A DNA stretch of 64,000 bases, from assembly GCF_029855045.1 (NCBI RefSeq), contig NZ_CP123228.1, forward strand, positions 5,022,001 through 5,086,000, given 5' to 3'. This stretch comes from Piscinibacter sp. XHJ-5. GTDB lineage: Bacteria > Pseudomonadota > Gammaproteobacteria > Burkholderiales > Burkholderiaceae_C. The position numbers and the translations under genes are program-made. The notes under the pieces are model-generated. The model did not search any database. It was not told the DNA's origin and saw only the letters and a list, made by a program, of their open reading frames with translations. Below, piece after piece: positions 26,084-34,613 of this stretch; position 1 is the first letter of the stretch; each line of letters opens with the position of its first letter.

Positions 26084-27043
26084 ATGCTCAAGAGACTGAT
26101 CTGCATCACCGCCGCCCTGGGCGCGACCTCCCTGGCCGCGCAGGCACAAGCCTGGCCCGCCAAGCCCATCCGCCTGGTCGTGCCGTATGCGGCCGGCGGC
26201 CCGACCGACGTGGTCGCACGGCTCGTGGCAAAGAAGGTCGAAGGCGCGATCAACGGCACCATCATCGTGGACAACAAGGCCGGCGCCGGCGGCACGATCG
26301 GCGTCGATGCCGCGCTGAAGGCTGCGCCCGACGGCTACACCTTCGCGCTCGCGGCGCCGGGACCCCTGGCGGGCATGCCCAACCTGATGAAGGTGCCGTA
26401 TTCGCTGAACGACGTGCAGTACCTGACGCTCGTCGCGCGCATTCCCGCCGTCATCGTCGTTCGCGCGGACTCCGGCATCGCGAGTCTGGGCGACCTGGTC
26501 AAGAAGGCCAAGGCCGAGCCCGGCAAGCTCAACTACAGCTCCGCCGGGGCGGGAACGACGCCGCACATCGGCGCCGAGCTGCTCAAGCAGGAGGCGGGCA
26601 TAGACCTCGCCCACGTGCCGTACAAGGGCGCCGCGCCGGCCGTGACGGCGCTGCTCGGCGGCGAGGTGCAGCTCGCGATGGTCGACCTGCTGCCCGTGAT
26701 GCAGCACGTTGCGGCCGGCAAGCTGAAGATCCTGGCCGTCGCCAGCGCGACCCGTGCGCCCCAGGCGCCGGAGGTGCCGACGACGAAGGAAGCGGGACTG
26801 CCCGGCGTGCTGATGGACACGACCTACGGGGTCATCGGGCCTGCCGGCGTGCCGGCCGACGTGCAGAAGAAGTTCCGCGACGCCGTCGTCGCTGCGGTGC
26901 AGTCGCCGGACCTGAAGGAGCAGCTTCTCAAGCAAGGCGCGGTGCCCGTCACGTCGACGCCGCAGGAGTACCGCAGCCTGATGCAGAGCGAATTCGAGAA
27001 GTGGCGCACGGTGGTGACGAAGGGCAAGATCACCCTCGAGTAG
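26084..27043 (+). CDS. Bug-family (TTT) periplasmic solute-binding protein
   Basis: A 319-residue receptor starting MLKRLICITAALGATSLAAQAQA (signal peptide). Motifs are WPAKPIRLVVPYAAGGPTDVVARL and VDNKAGAGGTIGVDAALKAAPDG. CCGGAGA lies 7 nt before the ATG. It leads a four-gene operon with an enolase-superfamily enzyme, a second Bug protein and a hydrolase. Confidence 0.92.
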   Translation: MLKRLICITAALGATSLAAQAQAWPAKPIRLVVPYAAGGPTDVVARLVAKKVEGAINGTIIVDNKAGAGGTIGVDAALKAAPDGYTFALAAPGPLAGMPNLMKVPYSLNDVQYLTLVARIPAVIVVRADSGIASLGDLVKKAKAEPGKLNYSSAGAGTTPHIGAELLKQEAGIDLAHVPYKGAAPAVTALLGGEVQLAMVDLLPVMQHVAAGKLKILAVASATRAPQAPEVPTTKEAGLPGVLMDTTYGVIGPAGVPADVQKKFRDAVVAAVQSPDLKEQLLKQGAVPVTSTPQEYRSLMQSEFEKWRTVVTKGKITLE

Positions 27044-27051
27044 GCCGCGAG

Positions 27052-28116
27052 ATGCAGATCGTCACCGCCACCGTCGAGCCTTGCACGCAGCGGCTGCGCG
27101 ACCCGAGCTGGAAGTTCGCGCGGGCCACCGTGCCGCAGCTCGAAGGCCATGTGCTGGTGCTGACCGACGAGCTCGGCACACGCGGCCTCGGCTACGTGCA
27201 TGCCATCCCCGCCATCACGACCCATGGCGCCGGCGCTCAGGCAGCGCTCGCGCTGCTGGCGCCGATGCTCGTCGGCCGCCGCGTCGACGACCTGGCGGCG
27301 CTGATGGAAGAAATCGATGCCGTGCTTGCCTTCAATCCGAGCGTGAAGGCCGGCATCGACATGGCGCTGCACGACCTGCTCGCGCGGCGGCTGGGCGTGC
27401 CGGTGCATGTGCTGCTCGGCGGCCGCCTGCGCGACAGCGTCGCCCAATCGCGCATCCTGCCGATCAAGACCCCCACCGAGATGGCCGCCAAGGCCGCCGA
27501 TCTGGCCGAGGAAGGCTACCGGCAGCTCAAGCTGAAGCTCTCGGGCGACACCTCGCTCGACGTCGCGCGCATCGCTGCGGTGCGCGACGCCGCCGGGCCC
27601 GGCGTGAAGCTGACGCTGGATCCGAACCAGTCATACGACGCCAAGCAGATGATGGGCGCCTTCGCCCGCATGGAGCGCTACGACATCGCGCTGATCGAGC
27701 AGCCCGTTCCCGCCGCCGACTGGAACGGACTGGCGCTGCTCACCCGCACGCTTCCGGTGGCAATCGAGGCCGACGAAAGCGCGCAGACCGTGCAGGACGT
27801 GTTCCGCCTCGTCGCTGAACGCGCCTGTGATGTCATCAACCTGAAGATCACGAAGCTCGGCGGGCTGCGCCGCTTCATGCAGGCGGTTCGCATCTGCGAA
27901 GCCGGCAACGTCGGCTGCCGCGTCGGCGCCGCCTTCGGACCGTCGCTGCTGCAAGCGATGGGCATGCAGGCGGCGAGCGTCGTGAGGGCCTTGCCGTTCG
28001 CCTGCGAGCTGTCGGAGCACCTGCATCTGCTCGACGACCCGTTCACGACGCTCGCCGTCGACAAAGGCAGCATCGATGTGCCACGGCTCGCCGGCTGCGG
28101 CGTCGATTTCGCATGA
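27052..28116 (+). CDS. Mandelate racemase / muconate lactonizing enzyme family
   Basis: A 354-residue enolase-superfamily protein. Catalytic and metal residues are visible: KxK in KLKLSGDTS, Asp in LDPNQSYD, Glu in ALIEQPVP, Glu in AIEADES and Lys in NLKITKLGG. The KxK and late Lys place it in the MLE/dipeptide-epimerase-like branch rather than true mandelate racemase (which uses His-Asp). It starts 8 bp after the Bug stop. It probably isomerises or cycloisomerises a carboxylate delivered by the Bug proteins. Confidence 0.9.
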   Translation: MQIVTATVEPCTQRLRDPSWKFARATVPQLEGHVLVLTDELGTRGLGYVHAIPAITTHGAGAQAALALLAPMLVGRRVDDLAALMEEIDAVLAFNPSVKAGIDMALHDLLARRLGVPVHVLLGGRLRDSVAQSRILPIKTPTEMAAKAADLAEEGYRQLKLKLSGDTSLDVARIAAVRDAAGPGVKLTLDPNQSYDAKQMMGAFARMERYDIALIEQPVPAADWNGLALLTRTLPVAIEADESAQTVQDVFRLVAERACDVINLKITKLGGLRRFMQAVRICEAGNVGCRVGAAFGPSLLQAMGMQAASVVRALPFACELSEHLHLLDDPFTTLAVDKGSIDVPRLAGCGVDFA

Positions 28117-28132
28117 ACCCGAGGACCCGACG

Positions 28133-29095
28133 ATGAAAGCACTGAAAACTGCCCTGGCCGCAACCCTGCTGGCGGCCTGCGGCCTTGCCGTTGCGGCGTT
28201 CCCCGACAAGCCCATCCGCCTCATCGTCCCCTTCCCCGCCGGCGGTGCGGCCGACGTGATGGCCCGCGGCATGGCGCAGCGCCTCGGCAGCGAGCTGGGC
28301 CAGCAGATCATCGTCGACAACCGCGGCGGCGCGGGTGGCGCACCTGCCGCGGAAGCCGCGGCCAAGTCGCCGGCCGACGGCTACACGCTGTTCTTCGGGA
28401 CGATGGGCACGCAGGCGATCAACCCCGCGCTTTATCCGAAGCTGCGCTACGACCCGCTGAAGGACTTCGCGCCGATCAGCCTCACGCACATCACGCCGCG
28501 GGTGCTCGTCGTCGGCCCATCGGTCTCCGCGAAGAGCGTCGCGGAGTTGATGGCCCTGGCCAAGGCCAAGCCGGGCACCCTGACCTACGGATCGGCTGGC
28601 AACGGCAGCTCCAGCCACTTGTCCGGGGCGCTCTTCGAAACCCTCGCCGGCGTGAGCCTGGTGCACGTGCCGTACAAGGGCAGCGCGCCGCTGCTCGTGG
28701 ACGTGCTGGCCGGCCGCATCGACATGACCTTCGATTCCTACACCGTCTACGAAGAGCACATCAAAAGCGGCAAGGTGCGCGCACTCGGCGTCACCTCGAA
28801 GGCCCGCATGGGTGCGCTGCCGCAGGTGCCCACCATCGCCGAAGCCGGCCTCAAGGGCTACGACGTGTCGAACTGGCTCGGCCTGCTGGCGCCGGCCGGA
28901 ACGCCCAGGGACGTGCTCGCCGTGCTGCATGGCGCGCTCGGCCGGGCCATGGCCACCCCCGCGCTGAAGCAGCAGCTCGTCGCGCTCGGCATCGAGCCGG
29001 CCTTCGGCACGCCGGAGGAGTTCGCCGCGCTGATCCGCGCCGAGCTGCCGAAGTGGGCCGACATCGTCAAGCGGTCCGGTGCGACAGCGGATTGA
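28133..29095 (+). CDS. Bug-family (TTT) periplasmic solute-binding protein
   Basis: A 320-residue receptor; signal peptide MKALKTALAATLLAACGLAVAA. The motifs are FPDKPIRLIVPFPAGGAADVM and VDNRGGAGGAPAAEAAAKSPADG. It is the second Bug gene of this operon. The internal Cys in the signal region (LLAACGLA) could be read as a weak lipobox, but Bug proteins are normally soluble. Spacing to the neighbours is 16 and 4 bp. Confidence 0.92.
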   Translation: MKALKTALAATLLAACGLAVAAFPDKPIRLIVPFPAGGAADVMARGMAQRLGSELGQQIIVDNRGGAGGAPAAEAAAKSPADGYTLFFGTMGTQAINPALYPKLRYDPLKDFAPISLTHITPRVLVVGPSVSAKSVAELMALAKAKPGTLTYGSAGNGSSSHLSGALFETLAGVSLVHVPYKGSAPLLVDVLAGRIDMTFDSYTVYEEHIKSGKVRALGVTSKARMGALPQVPTIAEAGLKGYDVSNWLGLLAPAGTPRDVLAVLHGALGRAMATPALKQQLVALGIEPAFGTPEEFAALIRAELPKWADIVKRSGATAD

Positions 29096-29099
29096 GCCG

Positions 29100-29876
29100 A
29101 TGGTCTCGCAGATCCTGGACGGCGGCGACGGCACCCGGATCGAGGTGCTGATCGAAGGCGGCGGTGGACCGGCGATCGTGCTGCTGCCCTCGTCGCAAAG
29201 GGATTCTCGAGACTTCGATGACCTCGCGCGGCGGCTTGCCGCGGAAGGGTTTCGCGTCTTGCGGCCGCAGCCGCGGGGAATGGGACGCAGCAGTGCGCCG
29301 ACCGCCGGGATGACGCTGCACACCCTGGCAGCCGATGTCGCACGGACCATCGAAGCGTGCGGCGGTGGGCGGGCGATCGTGGCGGGCCACGCCTTCGGCC
29401 ACTACATCGCGCGCGTCACCGACCTCGACCATCCGCACCTCGTGCGGGGCGTCGTCGTCGTGGCCGGCGCAGCGCGGAGGTTTCCGGCAGGGCTGGCATC
29501 CGCGCTGGACATCGCCGCCGACTCGTCGCAGCCGCGTTCCGAACGGCTCGCATGCCTGCGGCACGCCTTCTTCGCGCCCGGCAACGACGCATCGGCCTGG
29601 CTCGACGGGTGGCATCCCGAGTTGCGCGATGCGTACCGGCGGGCCGGCGCGACCCCGGCCAAGGACGTCTGGTGGCCGGTGAGCCACGCGCCGATCCTCG
29701 ACCTTCAGGGCGCGCTCGATCCCTGGCGTCCGCCCGCCACCCGAAACGAGTTGAAGGACAGCCTCGGCGACAAGGTCACCGTGCGCTCGATCGCCGACGC
29801 CAGCCATGCTCTCATTCCCGAGCAACCTGCGGCAGTGGCAGAGGCCATTGCCGGCTGGGCGCGAGGGCTGCCGTGA
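29100..29876 (+). CDS. Alpha/beta-hydrolase fold protein with altered nucleophile elbow
   Basis: A 258-residue alpha/beta hydrolase. The oxyanion region is IVLLPSSQRDSRDFDDLA, with QPRGMGRSSAP. The nucleophile elbow reads GHAFGHY: the usual Ser of GxSxG is Ala. A late Asp (ILDLQGALDPW) and His (ADASHALIPEQP) remain. Either the protein uses another mechanism or it is a non-catalytic binding protein. It is the last gene of the Bug/enolase operon. Confidence 0.8.
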   Translation: MVSQILDGGDGTRIEVLIEGGGGPAIVLLPSSQRDSRDFDDLARRLAAEGFRVLRPQPRGMGRSSAPTAGMTLHTLAADVARTIEACGGGRAIVAGHAFGHYIARVTDLDHPHLVRGVVVVAGAARRFPAGLASALDIAADSSQPRSERLACLRHAFFAPGNDASAWLDGWHPELRDAYRRAGATPAKDVWWPVSHAPILDLQGALDPWRPPATRNELKDSLGDKVTVRSIADASHALIPEQPAAVAEAIAGWARGLP

Positions 29877-29907
29877 GGTCTTTCGTTGCTCTCATGAGAA
29901 ACAAGAC

Positions 29908-30087
29908 TCCTGCGCTCCCAAACCCGGTCCTGCGCTCCCAAACCCGATCCTGCGCTCCCAAACCCGATCCTGCGCTCCCAAACCCGGTCCTGCGCTCCCA
30001 AACCCGGTCCTGCGCTCCCAAACCCGGTCCTGCGCTCCCAAACCCGGTCCTGCGCTCCCAAACCCGGTCCTGCGCTCCCAAACCCGT
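29908..30087. repeat. Nine-copy 20-bp tandem repeat
   Basis: The unit TGCGCTCCCAAACCCGGTCC is repeated nine times without gaps. Copies 2 and 3 have A instead of G (CCCGATCC) and the last copy diverges after CCCG. The 20-bp period is not a multiple of three and all frames differ, so it is probably non-coding. It lies between the hydrolase and the enoyl-CoA hydratase genes, which are convergent. Confidence 0.9.
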
Positions 30088-30216
30088 TCGCCCTGAGCTT
30101 GTCGAAGGGCCGCTCCGCACTGCTCGACCTTTCCGGCTGAGCTTGTCGAAGCTGCATGCCGATGGTGTGCAGCTTCGACAGGCCTGTCCTGAGCCTGTCG
30201 AAGGGCTCAGCCCGAA
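30085..30216. repeat. REP-like palindromic elements
   Basis: Three related pieces carry the core GAGCTTGTCGAAGGGC or variants: 30093-30110, 30139-30182 and 30188-30216. The middle one is a hairpin with arms 30142-30157 and 30165-30182 around GCCGATG. This CCCTTCGACAAGCTC motif is a well-known dispersed intergenic element in Burkholderiales and relatives. As a stem-loop between convergent genes it could also end transcription. Confidence 0.75.
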
Positions 30217-30324
30217 CGGCCTTCTGACTGCGACGCCCCGGTGTTTCTCCGGAACCGCTCTTCAGAAGGCGCGATGGCTGCGAGGCACAGTGTCGCAGCG
30301 AGAAATGCAAAACGGAGCGCCATG

Positions 30325-31101
30325 TCATCGGCCCTTGAAGACAGGCGAACGCTTTTCCTTGAAGGCCAGCTGGGCCTCCTTGGCGTCCTCGGTCTTGCCG
30401 ATGATCGCCGTCATGTCCTGTTCGTAGCGGTACCCGTCGCGCAGGCTCAGGTCCTCGATGACATTGAGGGTGTGCTTGCCCATGCGGGTGGACACGGGGC
30501 TCTTCGAGGCGATCGCCGCGGCGATCTCCAACGCGGCTGGCATCAATCCTTCCGGGGTCGTGCAGGCCTCCACGACGCCGAGCCGATGGAGTTCGGGCCC
30601 GCCGACGCGATACCCGGTCAATGCCATGCGGCGCAGCCGCGAATGGCTGAACAGGCGCATCGCATGCCTGCACCCGCCCAGCAGTCCCACGTCGACCTCG
30701 GGCAAGCCGAGCGACGCCTTCTCCGACGCCACGAGGATGTCGGAAGAAGCCACCATCGCGACCCCCGATCCCAGCGCCGCGCCATTGATCGCCGCGACGA
30801 CGGGCTTGGCGCATTCGCGGATCGCATGAAAGCACTCGCGCGTTCGACGCGAATGCGCCAGCAGGTCACCGGGTCCTTTGATCATCTCGGCGCGACCCTT
30901 GAGATCGGCGCCTGCGCAGAAGACCTTGCCTTCGCCGGTGAGGATGACGGCGCGCACCTCGTCCATCTCGGAAATGCGGTCCAGCGCCAGCGTCAGCTCG
31001 TCATTGAGCACGCGGGTGAGCGCATTGACCGGCGGCGCGTTCATCGTCAGCGTTGCGATGTGGTCGGCGATGACCACCTTGAGTTGGGTGAGATCGTCCA
31101 C
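30325..31101 (-). CDS. Enoyl-CoA hydratase/isomerase family protein
   Basis: A 258-residue crotonase-fold enzyme. The oxyanion-hole segments are VFCAGADLKGRAEM and INGAALGSGVAM. The catalytic Glu positions fall in LPEVDVGLLGG. The start is a GTG at 31101 with GGAG five bases upstream; no ATG gives a family-like N-terminus (DDLTQLKVVIADHIATLTMN). Stands alone, likely in fatty-acid or aromatic-CoA beta-oxidation. Confidence 0.88.
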   Translation of the reverse strand: MDDLTQLKVVIADHIATLTMNAPPVNALTRVLNDELTLALDRISEMDEVRAVILTGEGKVFCAGADLKGRAEMIKGPGDLLAHSRRTRECFHAIRECAKPVVAAINGAALGSGVAMVASSDILVASEKASLGLPEVDVGLLGGCRHAMRLFSHSRLRRMALTGYRVGGPELHRLGVVEACTTPEGLMPAALEIAAAIASKSPVSTRMGKHTLNVIEDLSLRDGYRYEQDMTAIIGKTEDAKEAQLAFKEKRSPVFKGR

Positions 31102-31307
31102 GTTGTCTCCTGCAGGTTCATGCCAGATGGGTCCAGGCCAGTCTATGGCCCGGGCGTCGCAATCGCCAGCCGCCTCGGCGGCAGAGCAGCTATGCGCCCG
31201 GCGACATGGCAACCGCAGACAGGTCTTCAGTTCTCCACGCAGCGACAGGCGTCTTCAGCGGATCGAACAGCGCGTCGCAACGCAGGTAGTTGCCGAAGAC
31301 CGCACTC

Positions 31308-31778
31308 CTAGCGCCTGTACGGACCCTTGACTTCGCCCCAGCCCCACTTGGGCATGGGCGCGTGCGGATCGACGCTGGCACCGGGCTGCGAGTTGATGAC
31401 CGCCAGGCGCGAACCCCACTCCAGATACCCGACAAGTGCTGAACGGAACTCCGGATCCTCGGGCATGTGCAGTTCGTCGGCCGTCCGGAGAAGCAAGCTC
31501 ACCCATTGACGCCGGTGCTCCTGGGTGAGGTGGCGGTTCAGGTGCTGCTGAATCATGTGCGGATGACCGCCATGTTCTCGAGAGTAGGCGTCGGGCCCGC
31601 CAAGAACCTCTGCAAGGAACGCTGCAACGTGAGCAGGATGGTCGCCGCCCATGTGAGCGAAGACCGGTGCGAGGAGAGAATCGCCTTTGACGTGCTCGTA
31701 GAAGCGAGCGGTCAGCCGGTTCAGCGCGTCCATGCCACCAAGCCACTCGTAGAGCGAAGGAACGGCTTTGTCTGGCAT
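31308..31778 (-). CDS. Group II truncated haemoglobin, at the distal edge of the integron
   Basis: A 156-residue haem protein. It starts with SLYEWLGGMDALNRLTARFYEHV, and contains FLAEVLGGPDAYSREHGGHP (CD/E region) and HLTQEHRRQWV, the pattern of trHbO-type globins. It probably binds O2 or helps with NO/peroxide. It is oriented like cassette genes and its ATG is 26 bp from the last attC, but no attC follows its stop. It is either the oldest cassette with its attC lost or the first chromosomal gene beyond the array. Confidence 0.85.
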   Translation of the reverse strand: MPDKAVPSLYEWLGGMDALNRLTARFYEHVKGDSLLAPVFAHMGGDHPAHVAAFLAEVLGGPDAYSREHGGHPHMIQQHLNRHLTQEHRRQWVSLLLRTADELHMPEDPEFRSALVGYLEWGSRLAVINSQPGASVDPHAPMPKWGWGEVKGPYRR

Positions 31779-31803
31779 GGCTGGTTGGGATGGTGTTTGT
31801 GCG

Positions 31804-31881
31804 GTCTAACGTTTGACATGAGCGGCGGCGGGACGCAGGCGAAGCTTTCTGGAAGACGTCCGCTCGATGGAAAGGTTAGGC
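31804..31881 (-). repeat. attC site, 78 bp, last of the array
   Basis: Boxes GTCTAAC and GTTAGGC. The stem is imperfect (GACGCAGGCGAAGCTTTCTGG), suggesting drift at the old end of the array. Confidence 0.85.
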
Positions 31882-32141
31882 GGCCCTTGGCATACGCCGC
31901 CGGAAATGGAACGATGCAGGCTCATTTTGGCGTGCTCTGCATCTTCACCGCGCGGAAAGCGCCGCGGGCAAAAGGTAAGGCTGCACAGGACTCCGACACG
32001 AAAGGCAACCCAGTACACAACGCCCGGAATACCGCAGCCTTGCAGCAGCGACTCGCTTGCGAGCATGAGTAGGACTGGACCGGGAAGTGCCATCTGCTTC
32101 ATTGCACGCACCGCAGTGTCCTGGTTCGGTTCGATGCTCAT
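31806..32141 (-). CDS. Small membrane protein reading through its attC
   Basis: Up to 111 residues from MSIEPNQDTAVRAMKQ. A hydrophobic stretch (ALPGPVLLMLASESLLQG, then VVYWVAFRVGVLCSL) suggests one or two membrane segments. The frame enters the attC as CCT-AAC, so the R'' box gives Pro-Asn instead of a stop. The last 23 residues (NLSIERTSSRKL...AAHVKR) are therefore attC-encoded, ending at the TAG in the R' box. Function unknown. Confidence 0.5.
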   Translation of the reverse strand: MSIEPNQDTAVRAMKQMALPGPVLLMLASESLLQGCGIPGVVYWVAFRVGVLCSLTFCPRRFPRGEDAEHAKMSLHRSISGGVCQGPPNLSIERTSSRKLRLRPAAAHVKR

Positions 32142-32162
32142 CGTGCGAGGTGCTGCGCAGAC

Positions 32163-32270
32163 CCCTAACGTTTGAGCTGAGCGGCGCGCGCCGGCAAGGC
32201 GCCTTGGCAGCGAGCGCCTCGCGGTCAAGGCGCCTTGCCGGTGCGTGTCCGCTCGAGCGAAGGGTCAGGC
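32163..32270 (-). repeat. attC site, 108 bp, long stem
   Basis: Boxes CCCTAAC and GTCAGGC. The longest stem of the array: GGCAAGGCGCCTTG pairs with a second copy about 40 bp away. Inner box reads GTTTGAGCTGAGCGGC. Confidence 0.85.
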
Positions 32271-32699
32271 CGCATTCTTTGGTCGAAGCTCCTTGCGTAC
32301 GACGAGTTTGAGCCCTGACCATACCTCGCTGACTGCGCAGACTTTGATGTCGACGAAGCCAAGCGGCAGCGCTACTTGACGGATGACGTCTTCGGTGATG
32401 TTGGTAGCGACCTTGGCCGATTTCTTCGGCCACGACACCCAGACTGCGGCTTCGGGCTTGAGCTTCTGGCGCAGAGCGCTCAACTCTTTGGCGAGCACTG
32501 CTCGCTCGGTGACGAAGACATGAGCGAGATCTGTTCCGGAAGTGGCGGTGCGCTCGAAGATCACTTCTTCCGGGAGAGGCTCGACCATGGCCAAGTAGTC
32601 GTCCGGCGCGCCGATGAGCACGACTCGATTCGACGCCTTGTAGCCAAGCTTCTTGGCAAGGGGCGTTCCAGAATAGCCGGGCGAAGCGGAGGTTGGCAT
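32265..32699 (-). CDS. DUF3052-like protein, cassette gene
   Basis: A 144-residue soluble protein. The start MPTSASPGYSGTPLAKKLGYK, the middle VWVSWPKKSAKVATNITEDVIR and the end GFVDIKVCAVSEVWSGLKLVVRKELR match the DUF3052 family, best known from actinobacteria but also in integrons. No function is established. The stop TGA lies in the attC R'' box (GCCTGAC), and the ATG is 4 bp from the preceding attC. Confidence 0.82.
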   Translation of the reverse strand: MPTSASPGYSGTPLAKKLGYKASNRVVLIGAPDDYLAMVEPLPEEVIFERTATSGTDLAHVFVTERAVLAKELSALRQKLKPEAAVWVSWPKKSAKVATNITEDVIRQVALPLGFVDIKVCAVSEVWSGLKLVVRKELRPKNAA

Positions 32700-32702
32700 G
32701 GG

Positions 32703-32777
32703 GCCTAACGTTCGACATGAGCGGCCGCAAGCAGGCGAAGCCTGCTTGTTGACGTCCGCTCGATGGAAGGGTTAGGC
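32703..32777 (-). repeat. attC site, 75 bp
   Basis: Boxes GCCTAAC and GTTAGGC; inner box has GTTCGACATG instead of GTTTGACATG. Stem GCAAGCAGGCGAAGCCTGCTTG. Confidence 0.92.
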
Positions 32778-32810
32778 CTCAGCTTTCGCAGCAGAATGGC
32801 CATGCAATGG

Positions 32811-33617
32811 CTAGTGGCGAGCCGCCACAGATGGCTCCCGCACGTTGTGAGTGAATGCGTGGCAGTCAGCTAGTCTGTAGACGCGCACGTCCTGTGCGGA
32901 GGTGATTCGGAGGCTGTCGTCGGCAACCGACGCGACATGCAGAGCAGCCGCAGCTGCTGCCTTCAGGTACCAGTCGAACAGAGGATCGGTTGCCTGCCCG
33001 CGGAAGTGAATGGCGAAGAACTTGGTGCCGTCGGGAAGACGAACTTCGTTGTTGGTCCATCCGAACGAGCCGCTTAGCCCATGGAGATCTTCTGGCGGAG
33101 GCTTCGCGTCGAGAAAGTCGTCGAGTGCCTGTACATCTGTTAGGCCGCCAACGATGAGCATCTTGCCCGAGCCATAGCTCGCCAGTTCCTCAATCAGTTT
33201 GTCTGCGTCGATGGGAATAGTGACGAGTCCCTTCTTTCGTCGTGGCGCACGCCGCGGGGGAGCAAGAAGCAGTGGTTGCTCAGTCTCGGAGTCGAACACG
33301 ATCCAGTGTCTGTCGGTTGCGAGCCTTCGCAGGCGTGGCGACAGCTTGAGTACCGCTTCATTCACCGTCGCGTCCAGCAGACGTAGCTCGAAGTCAACGA
33401 ATCTAGGGCGCTCTGCTTGCTCCGGACGGGCAACGAGTATGAGCTTGGGACCGGACCACACAATAGTTTCCGCATCCAGGTTTGCGCCAGGGAACGTATT
33501 CAGCAACACCATGCGAACGTGCGCCATGCAACCCAGATCAGAAGCGAGTTGAACGCATTGCTGCAGGGTTGAACCTTCTGCACCACGGCGAGCTTGCCAA
33601 CGAACGACGCTTGTCAT
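32811..33617 (-). CDS. Hypothetical protein, large cassette gene
   Basis: A 268-residue protein from MTSVVRWQARRGAEG. No signal peptide or membrane segment. A polybasic patch (APPRRAPRRKKG, about residue 125) separates two halves; the C-terminal half has DALDDFL-like and FFAIHFRGQATDPLFDWYL segments. No family recognised. The ATG is 3 bp from the neighbouring attC, and the gene fills an otherwise ordinary cassette. Confidence 0.7.
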   Translation of the reverse strand: MTSVVRWQARRGAEGSTLQQCVQLASDLGCMAHVRMVLLNTFPGANLDAETIVWSGPKLILVARPEQAERPRFVDFELRLLDATVNEAVLKLSPRLRRLATDRHWIVFDSETEQPLLLAPPRRAPRRKKGLVTIPIDADKLIEELASYGSGKMLIVGGLTDVQALDDFLDAKPPPEDLHGLSGSFGWTNNEVRLPDGTKFFAIHFRGQATDPLFDWYLKAAAAAALHVASVADDSLRITSAQDVRVYRLADCHAFTHNVREPSVAARH

Positions 33618-33619
33618 GA

Positions 33620-33697
33620 GCTCAACGTTTGACATGAGCGGCGGCGCCGAAGCGGCGAAGCCGCTTTGGTGACGTCCGCTCGATGGAAGGGTTGGGC
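33620..33697 (-). repeat. attC site, 78 bp
   Basis: Boxes GCTCAAC and GTTGGGC, both variant but still complementary types. Stem GCCGAAGCGGCGAAGCCGCTTTGG. Confidence 0.9.
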
Positions 33698-33708
33698 GTC
33701 TGCATGAG

Positions 33709-34098
33709 CTACTGATTCGCCTGCAGCATGGCAGCCATCTTCTGATGGATCAGGTTGACTGCCTTGAGAGGCCGAATCAGTACCTTGAACTCGACAATCT
33801 TGCCTTCGTCGTCCCACTTGATCATGTCGACGCCGTTGACGCTGATGCCATCAATCTCAACCTGGAACTCCAGCACTGCGTCTCGAGGGCCTGTGAGTTC
33901 TCGGACGTATTGGAAAGACTCGTTGAAGAACACGTGGAAGGCAGCGGAGAGGTACTGGAGAGTAATCGTCTTGCCGACTTGCGGTGTGTGAACCACCGGC
34001 GAGTGGAAGACGACTTCGTCTGCGAGAAGTGAGCTGAGGCCTTTCGTGCTTCGGGTGCGCACGAGATCGTGCCAGGTATTGAGCGTGGCGTGAGTCAT
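33709..34098 (-). CDS. NTF2-like protein, cassette gene (copy 1)
   Basis: A 129-residue SnoaL/NTF2-fold protein: MTHATLNTWHDLVRTRSTKG, LLADEVVFHSPVVHTPQVGK, FFNESFQYVRELTGPRDAVL and FKVLIRPLKAVNLIHQKM. A basic pocket protein or minor enzyme of unknown substrate. It is nearly identical to 45099-45488 and differs at a few bases (for example Leu6 versus Val6). Starts 34 bp into the cassette. Confidence 0.82.
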   Translation of the reverse strand: MTHATLNTWHDLVRTRSTKGLSSLLADEVVFHSPVVHTPQVGKTITLQYLSAAFHVFFNESFQYVRELTGPRDAVLEFQVEIDGISVNGVDMIKWDDEGKIVEFKVLIRPLKAVNLIHQKMAAMLQANQ

Positions 34099-34131
34099 CG
34101 ATGGCCTCCAAAAGCTGGCGCGTTCATAGAC

Positions 34132-34209
34132 GCCTAACGTTTGACATGAGCGGCATGTGGAACCGGGCGAAGCCCGCTGGAACATGTCCGCTCGATGGAA
34201 GGGTTAGGC
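34132..34209 (-). repeat. attC site, 78 bp
   Basis: Boxes GCCTAAC and GTTAGGC. Stem ATGTGGAACCGGGCGAAGCC...AACATG; identical to the site at 45522. Confidence 0.95.
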
Positions 34210-34608
34210 CGCTGCTTCACTGTGCGGCTCTATTCCCTCGGACCTGAGCGCGGCGAGGATAGCTTGCTCAAGTTTCGAACCGATATCTGGCCGGGCGGCA
34301 CCTTTGAAGCGCTGCTTCAGTGATAGCTGCTGCTTGACGAAGATGAGCCACGCGATGGCTTTGCCCTTGTAGCCCTCGCCTTCCTCGGCTTGCGAGCCGC
34401 ATCCGATCATGAACTCAGCATCACCGTCGATGTACTCGATAAACCAGCCCCAGTCCTCTCCGAGCGGATAGCTCGTTGGAACGCCCTGGCGCATGAGAGA
34501 TTGAGACAACCAAACGGACAACTCGAAGCCATATGCCCCCGGATTGCCCTGACAGTCCTCAGGCAGGTACGGAAGGAACTTCGCGGACTCGAACTCGAAG
34601 CGCTGCAT
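34204..34608 (-). CDS. Hypothetical protein, cassette gene (copy 1)
   Basis: A 134-residue soluble protein starting MQRFEFESAKFLPYLPEDCQ, acidic in the middle (GEDWGWFIEYIDGDAEFMIG). No family recognised; the composition resembles small immunity-like proteins found in integrons, but this is only an impression. It differs from the copy at 45594-45998 by Asp/Glu and Leu/His changes. The stop TAA is part of the attC R'' box. Confidence 0.75.
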   Translation of the reverse strand: MQRFEFESAKFLPYLPEDCQGNPGAYGFELSVWLSQSLMRQGVPTSYPLGEDWGWFIEYIDGDAEFMIGCGSQAEEGEGYKGKAIAWLIFVKQQLSLKQRFKGAARPDIGSKLEQAILAALRSEGIEPHSEAAA

Positions 34609-34613
34609 AAGAG

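Noticed and set aside
29806..30427. Repeat proteins read from the 20-bp tandem repeat
   Set aside because: A 20-bp period rotates through all frames, both strands are open, and no start with a ribosome-binding site precedes it.
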